A stretch of 20,329 bases of DNA, taken from positions 1-20,329 of IMG/VR virus record IMGVR_UViG_3300025107_000128, one strand, 5' to 3'. The notes under the pieces are model-generated. The model did no database searches, had not been told where the DNA came from, and saw only the letters and a list, made by a program, of their open reading frames with translations. The DNA comes from a virus. The first letter of the stretch is position 1. Each line of letters starts with the position of its first letter. A program made the position numbers and the translations under genes. This document shows, piece after piece, positions 1-7,986 of this stretch.

Positions 1-2
1 GA

Positions 3-19
3 GTATAATTAATTTATAC
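3..19. promoter_or_regulatory. Repressor operator O1, perfect dyad
   Basis: Perfect 17-nt inverted repeat GTATAA-TTAAT-TTATAC. The same GTATAA-N5-TTATAC pattern recurs at 75-91, 798-814 and 19406-19422. It lies about 90 bases before the repressor start and may also serve a divergent early promoter outside the window on the left. Assignment to the repressor is inferred from position and recurrence. Confidence 0.7.
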
Positions 20-74
20 TTAAAAATCATTAAAGCTAAATAATGCTCATTGCGAATAATTAAATTATTCCTAT

Positions 75-91
75 GTATAATATAATTATAC
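75..91. promoter_or_regulatory. Repressor operator O2 overlapping its own promoter
   Basis: Perfect dyad GTATAA-TATAA-TTATAC; the symmetry extends one base pair or more on each side (73-93). A consensus -10 hexamer TATAAT at 76-81 lies inside it and the ribosome binding site follows at 96-101. A protein bound here would block transcription of the repressor gene, which fits autoregulation. Confidence 0.75.
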
Positions 92-108
92 ATTCAAGGA
101 GTTATATT

Positions 109-798
109 GTGTTTAACGATAATTTAAAAAAATATAGAGGCTTAAAAGGGCTTACACAAGAACAATTAGCGGCTAAAATAAATAATATTCTTATCAATAG
201 AGACTATAAAAAAAGTAATGTTCAATCTTGGGAACGAGATGTAAGTCCAAAATTAGAAGTTATAACCGCAATAGCCGATATATTGAATATACCTGAGCAG
301 TTTTTGTTTGACGATAGCAAAGAAACAATAAATAAAATAATAAGCAAAGAAGCTCCATCATTGAAAATGATTGTAGAGCATACCTTGAAAATTCCTCTCT
401 TAGATGGTTATGTCGGTGCAGGTAGTACAGGTATGATTGATAGATTCGCCGTAAATGATTATGTTTATATAGACAATTTATCCATAAAACCAAAATACGC
501 AAATCAAACGATCATAGCTCTAACCGTTAAAGGTGACAGCATGAAACCGTATGTTGATGATGATGATATGGTTTTGTTTCATCCTATCGAGGACGGACAG
601 TATCATCTTAGTGATGGTAAATATATTATTCGAACCATTAACGGCATAATGGTTAAAAATCTGTCTTTTAGAAGCAATGGTGATATAGTTATATCATCAT
701 GTAATAAAGGCTATAGCGATGAGATCATCAAAAGTTTTGAGAGTCAGGAGTGTCTTGATATACTTGGAATTGTAGTAGGTAGAATTTTAAAGAGTTAG
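109..798 (+). CDS. Phage repressor, HTH plus S24 peptidase domain
   Basis: A CI/LexA-like repressor of 229 residues that binds operator DNA and can inactivate itself by autocleavage when RecA is activated. The N-terminal half has an XRE-type helix-turn-helix (GLTQEQLAAK, then NVQSWERD). The C-terminal half is an S24 domain with the nucleophile Ser144 in GDSMKP, the general-base Lys183 in MVKNL, and an Ala104-Gly105 pair in the expected cleavage-site position. I chose the GTG at 109 because AAGGAG at 96-101 is correctly spaced from it; an in-frame ATG at 73 lies inside the operator and has no ribosome binding site. Operators at 3-19, 75-91, 798-814 and 19406-19422 suggest it controls itself, vapD and the methylase. 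The last base of its stop codon is the first base of the vapD operator. Confidence 0.92.
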   Translation: MFNDNLKKYRGLKGLTQEQLAAKINNILINRDYKKSNVQSWERDVSPKLEVITAIADILNIPEQFLFDDSKETINKIISKEAPSLKMIVEHTLKIPLLDGYVGAGSTGMIDRFAVNDYVYIDNLSIKPKYANQTIIALTVKGDSMKPYVDDDDMVLFHPIEDGQYHLSDGKYIIRTINGIMVKNLSFRSNGDIVISSCNKGYSDEIIKSFESQECLDILGIVVGRILKS

Positions 799-814
799 TA
801 TAAAAGTGTTATAC
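798..814. promoter_or_regulatory. Repressor operator O3 in front of vapD
   Basis: Perfect dyad GTATAA-AAGTG-TTATAC between the repressor stop codon and vapD. It overlaps a -10 like TATACT (810-815). The vapD ribosome binding site follows within ten bases, so repressor binding should shut off a vapD-specific promoter. Confidence 0.75.
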
Positions 815-832
815 TTTCACAAAGGAAAAAAT

Positions 833-1123
833 ATGTATGCAGTAACATTCGATATAGACACAAATTGCTTAGGCGACCAATACCACAATGATTCAAGCAC
901 TAATGCTTATGGAGATATTCGCAAGTTTATGGAAGCCAATAATTTTGCTTGGCAACAAGGAAGCGTATATTTTGGAAATGATAAAATAACTGCAGTAACT
1001 TGCGTTCTTACGATTCAACAACTAGCAAAAAAATATCCTTGGTTTACCGCTTGCGTAAAAGATGTTCGTATGCTTCGTATAGAAGAAAACAACGACCTTA
1101 TGCCTGCTCTTGGACTAGCTTAA
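833..1123 (+). CDS. vapD: VapD-family endoribonuclease (Cas2-like fold)
   Basis: A 96-residue protein matching the VapD family, whose Helicobacter and Haemophilus members cut mRNA and have a Cas2-like ferredoxin fold. Seen in the sequence: the opening MYAVTFDID, with the family's conserved Asp7 at the end of strand 1; the run FAWQQGSVYF, matching the family's FxWxQGSVY; and the ending WFTACVKDVRMLRIEE, matching the family's WF..SVRDIRAFKVE. The ATG at 833 is preferred over an upstream GTG at 806 because of AAAGGA at 821-826 and because homologs begin at MYA. Length is usual for the family. No VapX-like antitoxin is adjacent. An operator of the phage repressor lies directly upstream, so it is probably silent in the lysogenic state and made on induction. 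It could act as a toxin, in phage exclusion or in host takeover; the sequence does not decide. Confidence 0.88.
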   Translation: MYAVTFDIDTNCLGDQYHNDSSTNAYGDIRKFMEANNFAWQQGSVYFGNDKITAVTCVLTIQQLAKKYPWFTACVKDVRMLRIEENNDLMPALGLA

Positions 1124-1131
1124 AAAGAAGC

Positions 1132-1231
1132 GTGTTTCAGCTGCAGAACAAAACCGTGACTCTCCGGATGATACTTTTTTTGTGACTTGCTCTGGCAAGA
1201 TTGTGACACATCGATATTAGTTTTGCGTGAC
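1132..1231 (+). repeat. Modular dispersed repeat, copy A
   Basis: Begins with GTGTTTCAGC and a near-dyad TTCAGCTGCAGAA (1136-1148). Four GTGAC-headed modules follow, at 1156 (GTGACTCTCCGGATG), 1182 (GTGACTTGCTCTGGCAAG), 1203 (GTGACACATCGAT) and 1227. Modules 1 and 3 recur in copy B at 10620 in reversed order. The repeat fills the gap between vapD and the stop codon of the converging minus-strand gene. Function unknown: terminator, protein-binding array or recombination point are all possible. Confidence 0.75.
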
Positions 1232-2050
1232 TTAATAAGCAACTTCTGACAACTTTTGAAAAAAAACATTAAGCGTAATTCCACCTTGATCATTGTATCT
1301 TGCTTGGTCAAATTTTCTATTTGATGAACCGTGTAATTTATATAACTCTTTAATATCGTTTACCGCTAAAGTATTTTTCATAACTTTTATAGCATCTTCT
1401 TTTTTAACAGACCCTTTGTAAGAAACTTTCGTTTGAGATGGATTATCTATATTTGTAGGTATTATTTCTATTGTCACGGTTTTAAAATCAGTATATAGAA
1501 ATGTTTGATAAACTGTGTCAATAAAAGTTCTGTGTATATCTGCTTTTATCCACTCAGACTCATCACTGGAATGATATTTAATATATAAAACTACACTATT
1601 ATCGGATATAGTTTTGATATCGTAATTACCTCCCCATTGCTCCATAACATCTGATACATTATTGAGTTTATTGATTGTTACAAGTGGTTCTTCTCTTGGC
1701 AACTCTAATTTTTTATTACACCATTGTATAACTTCACTAAAATATAGGTCTTCATTTTTTGTTCTTGTAAATTCATCCATACAGTTTTTATAACTGTCTT
1801 TTAGTTTTTCATCCCATTTGTTTGATTTTATAAAAACCTCACTTAGCAAAATTTGTGTTTTTTCATCTTGCACTTTATAATTTTTAAGAGTCATTTTCTC
1901 TATGTCAATTTTTTCTTTTTTATGACTCGTTGGCTCTATCAACTCTTTTTTAACAGGTGTTTGTTGCTCTTGAGGCAGTAAGCTTCCCAATATTCCAAGA
2001 GCAAAAAAGCCTACAACTAAATACATCAACCATTTTTTTAACTTAGCCAT
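1232..2050 (-). CDS. Membrane-anchored hypothetical protein (accessory cassette 1)
   Basis: A 272-residue protein I do not recognise. It starts MAKLKK, followed by one hydrophobic segment at about residues 7-25, then a long charged region (many Lys and Glu) and a probably folded C-terminal domain containing WGGNYDIK and the ending GGITLNVFFQK. It is probably a signal-anchored protein with the bulk outside the membrane. The ATG at 2050 is preferred over 2068 because AAGGGA precedes it at good spacing. A -10 like TATAAT on the minus strand (complement of 2080-2085) would give a short leader. It runs against the tail operon and its stop codon touches repeat copy A. Position and orientation fit a phage moron, for example an immunity or exclusion factor; that role is only inferred. 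Confidence 0.75.
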   Translation of the reverse strand: MAKLKKWLMYLVVGFFALGILGSLLPQEQQTPVKKELIEPTSHKKEKIDIEKMTLKNYKVQDEKTQILLSEVFIKSNKWDEKLKDSYKNCMDEFTRTKNEDLYFSEVIQWCNKKLELPREEPLVTINKLNNVSDVMEQWGGNYDIKTISDNSVVLYIKYHSSDESEWIKADIHRTFIDTVYQTFLYTDFKTVTIEIIPTNIDNPSQTKVSYKGSVKKEDAIKVMKNTLAVNDIKELYKLHGSSNRKFDQARYNDQGGITLNVFFQKLSEVAY

Positions 2051-2091
2051 AACATTCCCTTGTACCATATATTTATCAGATTATAACAAAA

Positions 2092-2129
2092 AAACCACAT
2101 TGAATAATCCACCCAACATTTAATAAAAT
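2092..2129 (+). promoter_or_regulatory. Putative late promoter 1
   Basis: The motif AAACCACATTGA at 2092-2103, followed by WTAAT and an AT-rich -10 like TAAAAT at 2124-2129, lies 68 bases ahead of the first gene of the tail unit. The same 12-mer lies 65 bases ahead of the tape measure gene at 12722. The shared sequence and spacing suggest a common activator site; its protein is unknown. Confidence 0.5.
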
Positions 2130-2159
2130 TTATCTTCAAAATCAAAATTTAGGTTCATA

Positions 2160-2513
2160 ATGTCAGAAAGAATTTTTGAAAAAACGGTTGATGTCTATTT
2201 TCAGTACGGTGTACTTGGAGTAACCATTGTGTTGCTGATGCTAATCTCAAGCGTTTTGTTGTTCCAAATCCTCAAAGATAAAAAAAGTGATGAGCAACTT
2301 TCTGATGCTCTTCAAAAAACTACAGACAATCAAGAGAAATTCGTTTTGATGTATCAAGAAAGTCAAAAACAGCATAAAGAGATAGTTGGAATTTTAAATG
2401 AGACTTTAGAGATTGAGAGAGCAAATACCAAAGAGTGCTATATAGGCGTAGCCAACAAAATAGATAAAATGCACTTGGGTCAAGAGCGTTTATTAGACTT
2501 GCTCAAGAAGTAA
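2160..2513 (+). CDS. Small membrane protein with coiled coil, holin-like
   Basis: A 117-residue protein with a single transmembrane segment at about residues 16-38 (GVTIVLLMLISSVLLF), followed by a charged, heptad-rich helix up to the end. This topology resembles small one-span phage holins of the BhlA/UviB kind, but no diagnostic motif is visible. It is the first gene of late unit 1 and ends three bases before gene V. R-pyocin and P2 clusters also place a holin near V, which supports a lysis role. The lytic enzyme and lipoprotein are encoded far downstream at 18541-19320. Alternative: an inner-membrane accessory factor for tail assembly. Confidence 0.6.
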   Translation: MSERIFEKTVDVYFQYGVLGVTIVLLMLISSVLLFQILKDKKSDEQLSDALQKTTDNQEKFVLMYQESQKQHKEIVGILNETLEIERANTKECYIGVANKIDKMHLGQERLLDLLKK

Positions 2514-2516
2514 CAG

Positions 2517-3035
2517 TTGATACAGTACGGCAAGATAACTGAATTTAGATACACAACCGACAAAGCAGGTAAAAAGCTTGAAGTAAAAGTTAGTGTTGAT
2601 GAGAGAGTTACAAATTGGCTTCCTGTTAAGACTCAAGCATCCTCATTTTTAACGATACATACTCCAGTAAGAATAAATGATCAAGTTATAGTTTTCAATC
2701 CTTTTGGAAACAATGAAGATGGATTTGTAGATAGAAACCTAACTTATAAAGATATTCCACTTCCCGACAAAGCAGACGAAAATACTCTTGTTTTTATTTT
2801 TGAAGATGAAACAGTTTTTACACACAACACAAAAACTAAAAAAATTGATTTAAAAACTCCGTGTGATCTAACACTTGAGGCAAACATTTTAACCATCAAA
2901 GCCGCTCATACAAAATTTATAGGCGGCAAAATCTCTCATGATGGTATAGATATCTCAAAAACTCATAATCATCCTCAAAACGCAGGTAATCATTACGGTG
3001 GCGGTACAAATACTTCCGCACCGAACGGACTATAA
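2517..3035 (+). CDS. V: Baseplate assembly protein V (spike)
   Basis: A 172-residue homolog of P2 gpV, the trimeric central spike that pierces the outer membrane. It has an OB-fold-like N-terminal part and a beta-helical C-terminal half rich in short strands (TKKIDLKTPCDLTLEANILTI, a stretch typical of spike stems). It ends in a Gly/Asn-rich tip with H150-N-H152 in THNHPQ, the His-x-His motif that coordinates iron at the spike apex in the P2 family. The start codon is TTG at 2517, six bases after AAGAAG; there is no internal Met to serve instead. It follows the holin-like gene by three bases and is followed at once by W. Confidence 0.88.
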   Translation: MIQYGKITEFRYTTDKAGKKLEVKVSVDERVTNWLPVKTQASSFLTIHTPVRINDQVIVFNPFGNNEDGFVDRNLTYKDIPLPDKADENTLVFIFEDETVFTHNTKTKKIDLKTPCDLTLEANILTIKAAHTKFIGGKISHDGIDISKTHNHPQNAGNHYGGGTNTSAPNGL

Positions 3036-3036
3036 A

Positions 3037-3366
3037 ATGATAGAAATTACGTATAGCACTTTATCATCTAAACTCGACGGATATGCAGTTACTGCAGAGG
3101 ATAGTTTTGTAGATGCACTGACAACTTTAAAAGGAAGCGTGATAGGAAATCCGGAGTATGGAACTATCTTGCCAAAGCTAAAGCACAAACCGTTTAACAA
3201 CTCTTGGATCATAGACTTTAAAAGATGTTTAAAAGATGCTTGTAAACATGATCCGAGATTAGAGTTTAAAAGTGCCATTATTGATGATAGCAATGTAGCT
3301 GAGGGCAGTATATCTTTTATAGTAAATTTTGGATACTACACGCTAGAAGGTGTCGTAAATGTATAA
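3037..3366 (+). CDS. W: Baseplate wedge protein W (gp25-like)
   Basis: A 109-residue member of the gpW/gp25 family, the wedge protein that joins the sheath to the baseplate. The family signature is visible in VIGNPEYGTILPKL, followed by FNNSWIIDFKR. The ATG at 3037 is one base after the V stop codon and is preferred over the longer in-frame ATG at 2998, which would lie inside V. It overlaps J by eight bases, so translation of the two is probably coupled. Confidence 0.87.
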   Translation: MIEITYSTLSSKLDGYAVTAEDSFVDALTTLKGSVIGNPEYGTILPKLKHKPFNNSWIIDFKRCLKDACKHDPRLEFKSAIIDDSNVAEGSISFIVNFGYYTLEGVVNV

Positions 3367-4465
3367 CGATTTAGAAAAAAAACTCTCTCTTCTACAAGAA
3401 CCTACAGCTTTTGGGATAAAAACTTTTAATGAGCTTTTGCACGAGAATGTTACACTAGCCAAAGAGATACTCGGTAGTGAGTGGCTTCCTCTTGAGTCAG
3501 ACCCATATATGAAAAAACTAAGAGTTTTGACACTAAGACAGATCCACAATCAAGCCGACAAAAAAGAGACGGTTAAACAGCTTTTAGTAACGACTGCTAC
3601 AGGTGTTGCTTTGGATCATCTTGGTAGTTCGGTCAGTATCTTTAGAGATAAAGGCGAGTACCCATACACGAACTTTGAATTTAAACTCTTAGCTCCGTCA
3701 CATGAAGATTTAACGATACCTGCAGGATTGATATTAAATAGTAAAGACGATAAATACAAAACTCACACCGTTAATAGCATTCTCATAAAAGCAGGTAGTT
3801 TGAGTGTTATCGTAAGAGCGGAACTAGAAGAGTATGTTACACAAAGCGATATCAAAACCGAACATTTAGTTACAGAGCTGACTTTTGCAGTAGATATCAA
3901 ACAACTTGATATTTTTAAAAACGGTGCGGATGCCGAAAGTGATGATAGATATAGACTTAGGATCATCGCCTCTAACGATAAACATTCAACTGCAGGCAGT
4001 GTCGAAGCTTATAAATATTTTGCATATAGTGCAGACAGTAGGATAAGCGATATCTCCATTCCCGATGATAATGAGCCGCTGGATGTAAATATCTATCTCG
4101 CCTCTTTTGATATCGTCGATGATGTGATGATAGACAAAGTGTATCAAGCTTGTAATGCAAAATATACCAGACCTCTTGGCGACAATTTAACTGTAGCACC
4201 TGCAGAGATAGTGTATGTTGATTTGAGTGCGACCATAGAACTGTTTGATTTGTTGAAACAGGTTGAGACAGACAATAAAATAAAAGCGAACTTCAAAGAC
4301 TCTTTTTTTATAGGTCAAAATTTTGTCAAAAGTGATTTTATACGAAAGTGCCACATAGACGGTGTTTATAAAGTAGATAGCGATTTTAACGACATAGAAG
4401 TTTCAAATAAACAGGTCATAAAGATAGCTTTTTTTGATTTTACATACAAGCAGGCTAAACTATGA
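3359..4465 (+). CDS. J: Baseplate assembly protein J
   Basis: A 368-residue homolog of P2 gpJ, a major baseplate wedge component related to T4 gp6. The most diagnostic stretch is the central GADAESDDRYRLRI followed by STAGSVEAYKYFA and SRISDISI, which matches the family core (GADxESDDxxRxRI, AGpxxAYxxxA, I.D..v). Length is close to the usual one. It overlaps W at its start and the next gene by four bases (ATGA at 4462), as expected for a stoichiometric baseplate operon. Confidence 0.92.
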   Translation: MYNDLEKKLSLLQEPTAFGIKTFNELLHENVTLAKEILGSEWLPLESDPYMKKLRVLTLRQIHNQADKKETVKQLLVTTATGVALDHLGSSVSIFRDKGEYPYTNFEFKLLAPSHEDLTIPAGLILNSKDDKYKTHTVNSILIKAGSLSVIVRAELEEYVTQSDIKTEHLVTELTFAVDIKQLDIFKNGADAESDDRYRLRIIASNDKHSTAGSVEAYKYFAYSADSRISDISIPDDNEPLDVNIYLASFDIVDDVMIDKVYQACNAKYTRPLGDNLTVAPAEIVYVDLSATIELFDLLKQVETDNKIKANFKDSFFIGQNFVKSDFIRKCHIDGVYKVDSDFNDIEVSNKQVIKIAFFDFTYKQAKL

Positions 4466-5424
4466 ATCTGTTGCCAAACAACTCAACATTGGCAGACCAG
4501 CAGTTCGCATCATTATTCGACTCTAAAACAACTCTCTCTTTTAAAGAATTGTATGTAGATCCTCTAAGTTGCAACAGTTCACTTTTAGAACATATAGCAC
4601 TTTTAAAAGGTGCAAATATTGAAAATATGCTTGAGAGTGAAGCAAGATTATATCTAAGCACATTTACCAAAAAGTCAGTTGGAACCGTAGGTGCAGTTGA
4701 GGATGCCATAAATGTATGTTTTGATGATGCAAAACTTGTAGAGTGGTTTGAAGATAAAGAAAATCTAAAAAGAGGTATGTTTAATGTAGATGTAAATCTG
4801 AAAAACGACACATCACTGATTTACGATGATAGACTCTTTTCTCTCTCTACAAGATTGATAAACAATGCAAAAAATGTTAGAAGCAAATTAGATGCTTTTA
4901 CTCTCAAAATCCAATCAGCAGGACATGTTGGTTACACATCGGCTTTGGTGCAAGATATCAATTTAAAAAATGATTTTGAATTCAAGGACGAAGCTTCCGT
5001 AGATTTGTTTCTGCTCTCAGCATCAATCTCAAATATTGCTTTAACAAATGAATTAAAAACACACATGTCAATATGTGCTTTTGAAATTTCACACGGTGCA
5101 TCTGTAGCCGTAGAACTAGAAAATGATGCATATCAAAATCTACAAAGTGATATAGATTTATTTTTACAAACGGCATCAGTCTCAAACATTGCTTTAACAA
5201 ATGAGTTAAAAACACACATTTCAATATGTGCTTTTGAAATTTCACACGGTGCATCTGTAGCCGTAGAACTAGAAAATGATGCGTATCAAAATTTACAAAG
5301 TGAGATAAATATAAATACAAAATTCGGAGGTGTGATGGATGTAAATCTTGACAATGAACTCATCTTTAAAAATGAGGCAAATGTAAATTTAAATATAAGA
5401 GGAGGAGTTGCATGGGTGTTTTAA
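4462..5424 (+). CDS. I: Tail protein I with duplicated beta-repeat extension
   Basis: A 320-residue protein. Residues 1 to about 110 resemble P2 gpI, which joins fibres to the baseplate (leading LLPNNST, ACIDIC helices, then VEDAINVCFDDAKLVEWFED). P2 gpI is only about 180 residues. Here the remainder is built from recurring motifs of the type (V/I)NLKND..F.DEA.V.L near residues 110, 165 and 295, and it includes an almost exact 51-residue tandem duplication (residues 180-230 and 231-281). The predicted strand-rich repeats suggest an elongated shaft or extra adhesive arm. It overlaps J (ATGA) and the next gene by 13 bases. Confidence 0.78.
   Translation: MNLLPNNSTLADQQFASLFDSKTTLSFKELYVDPLSCNSSLLEHIALLKGANIENMLESEARLYLSTFTKKSVGTVGAVEDAINVCFDDAKLVEWFEDKENLKRGMFNVDVNLKNDTSLIYDDRLFSLSTRLINNAKNVRSKLDAFTLKIQSAGHVGYTSALVQDINLKNDFEFKDEASVDLFLLSASISNIALTNELKTHMSICAFEISHGASVAVELENDAYQNLQSDIDLFLQTASVSNIALTNELKTHISICAFEISHGASVAVELENDAYQNLQSEININTKFGGVMDVNLDNELIFKNEANVNLNIRGGVAWVF
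4999..5304 (+). repeat. Two-unit tandem repeat, 153-nt period, inside gene I
   Basis: Unit 1 is 4999-5151 and unit 2 is 5152-5304. The units are nearly identical at DNA level for their last ~110 bases, including third codon positions, so the duplication is recent or kept uniform by recombination. Each unit encodes 51 residues containing SNIALTNELKTH and ISHGASVAVELENDAYQNL. Confidence 0.92.
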
Positions 5425-5882
5425 TGGCAGTGCCAAATAGTGAGGGCGTTGAACTACTAAAAAAAGAGTTGTTTGAAAAAATAACTAAATTCGCACTTGC
5501 CGATGAAAACGGCGAGATCTACTTTACCGACACGGTGCATTCGATTTATTTTGATAGCGACGGAGTACTTACGGTTTCTGCATTGATACCAAAAGAAGAG
5601 CATTTTACAGTATGGAACAAATGGGTAAAACTTTTAAGCGATGAAGATAAGGTTATCGCTGACATAGAAACGCCTGCTATTCAGTTTGTAAAAGGTGTAG
5701 GTGGAGAGCAGACCGTAAAACTTACGGTTGGCGGTAAGGCTGGAGAGGTGGTATTTAAAAAAGATGAATACCTAACACTTGGGGAGATGAACGGTTTGTA
5801 TATCAGTGCTATCGAAGCATTAACTACAAAAGTATTTCAACTTGAAAATAAATTAATAAGAAGAGGAATTTTAGATGTCTAA
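5412..5882 (+). CDS. Tail fibre N-terminal/adapter-like protein
   Basis: A 156-residue protein starting at ATG 5412, just after AGGAGGAG (5399-5406). It sits between gene I and the large fibre gene and overlaps both (13 and 8 bases). Residues 20-130 contain strand-rich sequence with ITKFALADENGEIYFTD and ADIETPAIQFVKG, reminiscent of the baseplate-proximal part of phage tail fibres (gpH-like). The C-terminal ~35 residues are helical and would suit joining to the coiled coil of the next protein. Probably it connects the fibre to the baseplate; the exact family was not recognised. Confidence 0.5.
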   Translation: MGVLMAVPNSEGVELLKKELFEKITKFALADENGEIYFTDTVHSIYFDSDGVLTVSALIPKEEHFTVWNKWVKLLSDEDKVIADIETPAIQFVKGVGGEQTVKLTVGGKAGEVVFKKDEYLTLGEMNGLYISAIEALTTKVFQLENKLIRRGILDV

Positions 5883-7398
5883 GACGTTAGAAAATTTAAT
5901 AGAGCAAGCAACGGAACTTTTAAAAAGATATGACGGTGCTGTTCTTTTACTAGAAAAAAAAGCTGAGGATTATTCGGTTAGGTTGGCACATGAAACTGAT
6001 GACAGCATCGCACTACTTAAAAAAGAGATAGCTATATTGGATGTTGATGAAACGATCAATATTCTCAGATCTGTGTCAAATAAAAATATCGAAGCATTAA
6101 CGGTTAAAAGTCAAGAGATAACTGCTGAGATGGAACAAAAGTTACAAAACTTAGACATAGAGCAGGTTATCGCAGATTTTAAAACTGAAGCGGATGCAAT
6201 AGTAAAAAGTATTAAAGATGAAGTTATTACAACATCTCAAAATAATATGACTAATTTTACAATATTGAGTTCTAAAAATATTAAACTCAATCGTGATTCG
6301 AGTTGTGTACAAGGTAGCTCAACTTACAGTTCACTAATCAAGGTTGCTAAAAATCGTTTCGCGATTGCTAAACTTTTATTTGGTAGTGGTCGCACGGAAG
6401 CTACTCTCACACCTTTTACTATTGACGGAAACGGTAAATTATCGGTTTCAGAACCTGCTCAAATGTTCTTAAACATTTCAGGTGCAGGTATATCAACAAC
6501 ACAATTCTTTAGTGCTGACAACACGGGTAAACTGTTTGCTTATGGACATAACATGTATCCGGGTCAAAGTTCACATCAATTTGGTTATTTCTATGGTCGT
6601 GTTAATGAAAACAACAATGTTGTAGATGTTGGTTATTCAACAGATCTAAACTACCATCAAAACAATGGACAGTATGGCGGAATGTTAGATGGAGACGGTA
6701 ACGGATTTTATGCGGATGGAAGCTCTTACAATCAGTCTGATTCAAAACAGAGAAGTATCCATATTAACTATAGTGGAGACACTCCGAGCTTAAAAGTTCA
6801 TAACCCAAGTTCAGACACTTCAACAGGTTATGCATCCCACTTCATAGGTCAAGAAGGTGTGTCAAATGCAGGTATAACAGGTATCGTTCATTATAGAACT
6901 AGTGCCAATGCTTACAAAGAGAGAGCATTTAACAGTGATGGATCTAGCGCTGAATATGAGATCTCAGGTTGGGACAGTGAGATGGTAGCCTTTGTTCTAT
7001 CTAATGGCAAAGTACTAAATATTACAAGAGGTTCAGCAGGTTATATTGCTTGTGTATATGCCGCTTACAACAACAGAACCATAGTGAACGATATAAACTT
7101 TGATCTTAATCATTTTTATCCTTATTGGTCAAATGCAAATATCACAAATGTTGCTAAAGATACTTGGCTAGTTTTTAACTATCAAATACGAGCGATATTT
7201 ACGATGCACATCAATCCTGATACTTACGAAATGACTATTATTGATGGAATTGATAGTGGTTTGTTGACAGGAAATAACTCTCAACTTTCTGTAAAAGTTG
7301 GTGGTGCAAATAATGAATTCTTAATTGTTTCTCAGCATCAAGAGAATAATTTTCAAACAGTTAAAGTTATTAAAAATCCATTAAAGATGAAGAAGTAG
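5875..7398 (+). CDS. Tail fibre / receptor-binding protein
   Basis: A 507-residue protein. Residues 1 to about 125 are a long, highly charged coiled coil (LLKRYDGAVLLLEKKAEDY through QEITAEMEQKLQNL), the usual trimerising stalk. The rest is rich in Gly, Ser, Asn, Thr and aromatic residues, with short repeated strand-turn units such as FSADNTGKLFAYG, YGRVNENNNVVDVG and VLSNGKVLNITRG, resembling blades of a beta-propeller or a fibre head. It should decide which cell surface is bound. No collagen-like or intramolecular chaperone motif is evident. It overlaps the preceding gene by eight bases. Fibre heads are the fastest-changing part of such clusters, so weak database similarity is expected. Confidence 0.72.
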   Translation: MSKTLENLIEQATELLKRYDGAVLLLEKKAEDYSVRLAHETDDSIALLKKEIAILDVDETINILRSVSNKNIEALTVKSQEITAEMEQKLQNLDIEQVIADFKTEADAIVKSIKDEVITTSQNNMTNFTILSSKNIKLNRDSSCVQGSSTYSSLIKVAKNRFAIAKLLFGSGRTEATLTPFTIDGNGKLSVSEPAQMFLNISGAGISTTQFFSADNTGKLFAYGHNMYPGQSSHQFGYFYGRVNENNNVVDVGYSTDLNYHQNNGQYGGMLDGDGNGFYADGSSYNQSDSKQRSIHINYSGDTPSLKVHNPSSDTSTGYASHFIGQEGVSNAGITGIVHYRTSANAYKERAFNSDGSSAEYEISGWDSEMVAFVLSNGKVLNITRGSAGYIACVYAAYNNRTIVNDINFDLNHFYPYWSNANITNVAKDTWLVFNYQIRAIFTMHINPDTYEMTIIDGIDSGLLTGNNSQLSVKVGGANNEFLIVSQHQENNFQTVKVIKNPLKMKK

Positions 7399-7407
7399 GG
7401 ACATAAA

Positions 7408-7977
7408 ATGAATAGAAGATATATAACATTATTAACAGCTTATTTAGCGGTATGCACAGTTGAGAGTGATCGTGCAATTTTAGAAATTGCAATAAATGAA
7501 TGTAAGAGTGGCAACACTCCAACTTTACCAATCCATATAACAGCTTCGTTGCTTTTGGGTAGTGATGAACTTTTACCTACAGATACCGACTTCGTATCTG
7601 ACGAGTTTAAAGCTAGATTGGAAATAGCTAAACAGGAACTCGCTTATCTGCCAATTGAAGAGCATATCTATTCGATGTATCCAGAAAAGAAACAAGCTCA
7701 AGATAACGGGTGGGTTCAAAACTTTACAACAAAGTTAAAAGCTGGTGGTATAACTGATGTTGAAGCTCAAATCGTAACGATGGCAAGTTCTTTTTTAACA
7801 GGTAAAAAACTTAACAAAATTCTAACAGGTGTTGACGGAGCTGTTAAACCGATGTATGAAAAACTTGTAGAAGTTGCGGTTAAAAATGAATGGGCTTACC
7901 TTTGTATTGGAGAGGGTAAAAAAGCTATAGCTGAGAATAGGGAAGCGGTATATCCTGAGTTTCCAAAATTTGACTAA
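7408..7977 (+). CDS. Protein of unknown function, possible fibre assembly chaperone
   Basis: A 189-residue, mostly helical protein that I do not recognise. It lies between the fibre gene and the sheath gene, the position where P2 (gpG) and R-pyocins encode the fibre assembly chaperone, so that role is the best guess. Visible features are a Tyr/Leu-rich start (MNRRYITLLTAYLAV), a middle segment EHIYSMYPEKKQAQDNGWVQ, and a C-terminal helix ending YPEFPKFD. No signal peptide or membrane segment is convincing. The ribosome binding site is weak (GGGACATAAA before ATG 7408). Confidence 0.45.
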   Translation: MNRRYITLLTAYLAVCTVESDRAILEIAINECKSGNTPTLPIHITASLLLGSDELLPTDTDFVSDEFKARLEIAKQELAYLPIEEHIYSMYPEKKQAQDNGWVQNFTTKLKAGGITDVEAQIVTMASSFLTGKKLNKILTGVDGAVKPMYEKLVEVAVKNEWAYLCIGEGKKAIAENREAVYPEFPKFD

Positions 7978-7986
7978 GGAGTACTT

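Noticed and set aside
1132-1231. CRISPR array or tRNA in the GTGAC repeat region
   Set aside because: Units are too few and unequal, spacers are not unique in the CRISPR sense, no cas genes are present, and no cloverleaf can be drawn.
2998-3036. In-frame ATG upstream of gene W that would lengthen the protein by 13 residues
   Set aside because: It lies inside the conserved tip of V and homologs begin near MIEI; the ATG at 3037 directly follows the V stop codon.
4982-5320. Long open frame on the minus strand across the repeat in gene I
   Set aside because: It is a shadow produced by the tandem duplication; the plus frame is continuous with the operon and has gpI features.
5875-7398. Diversity-generating retroelement acting on the fibre gene
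   Set aside because: No reverse transcriptase gene and no template/variable repeat pair are visible in the window.
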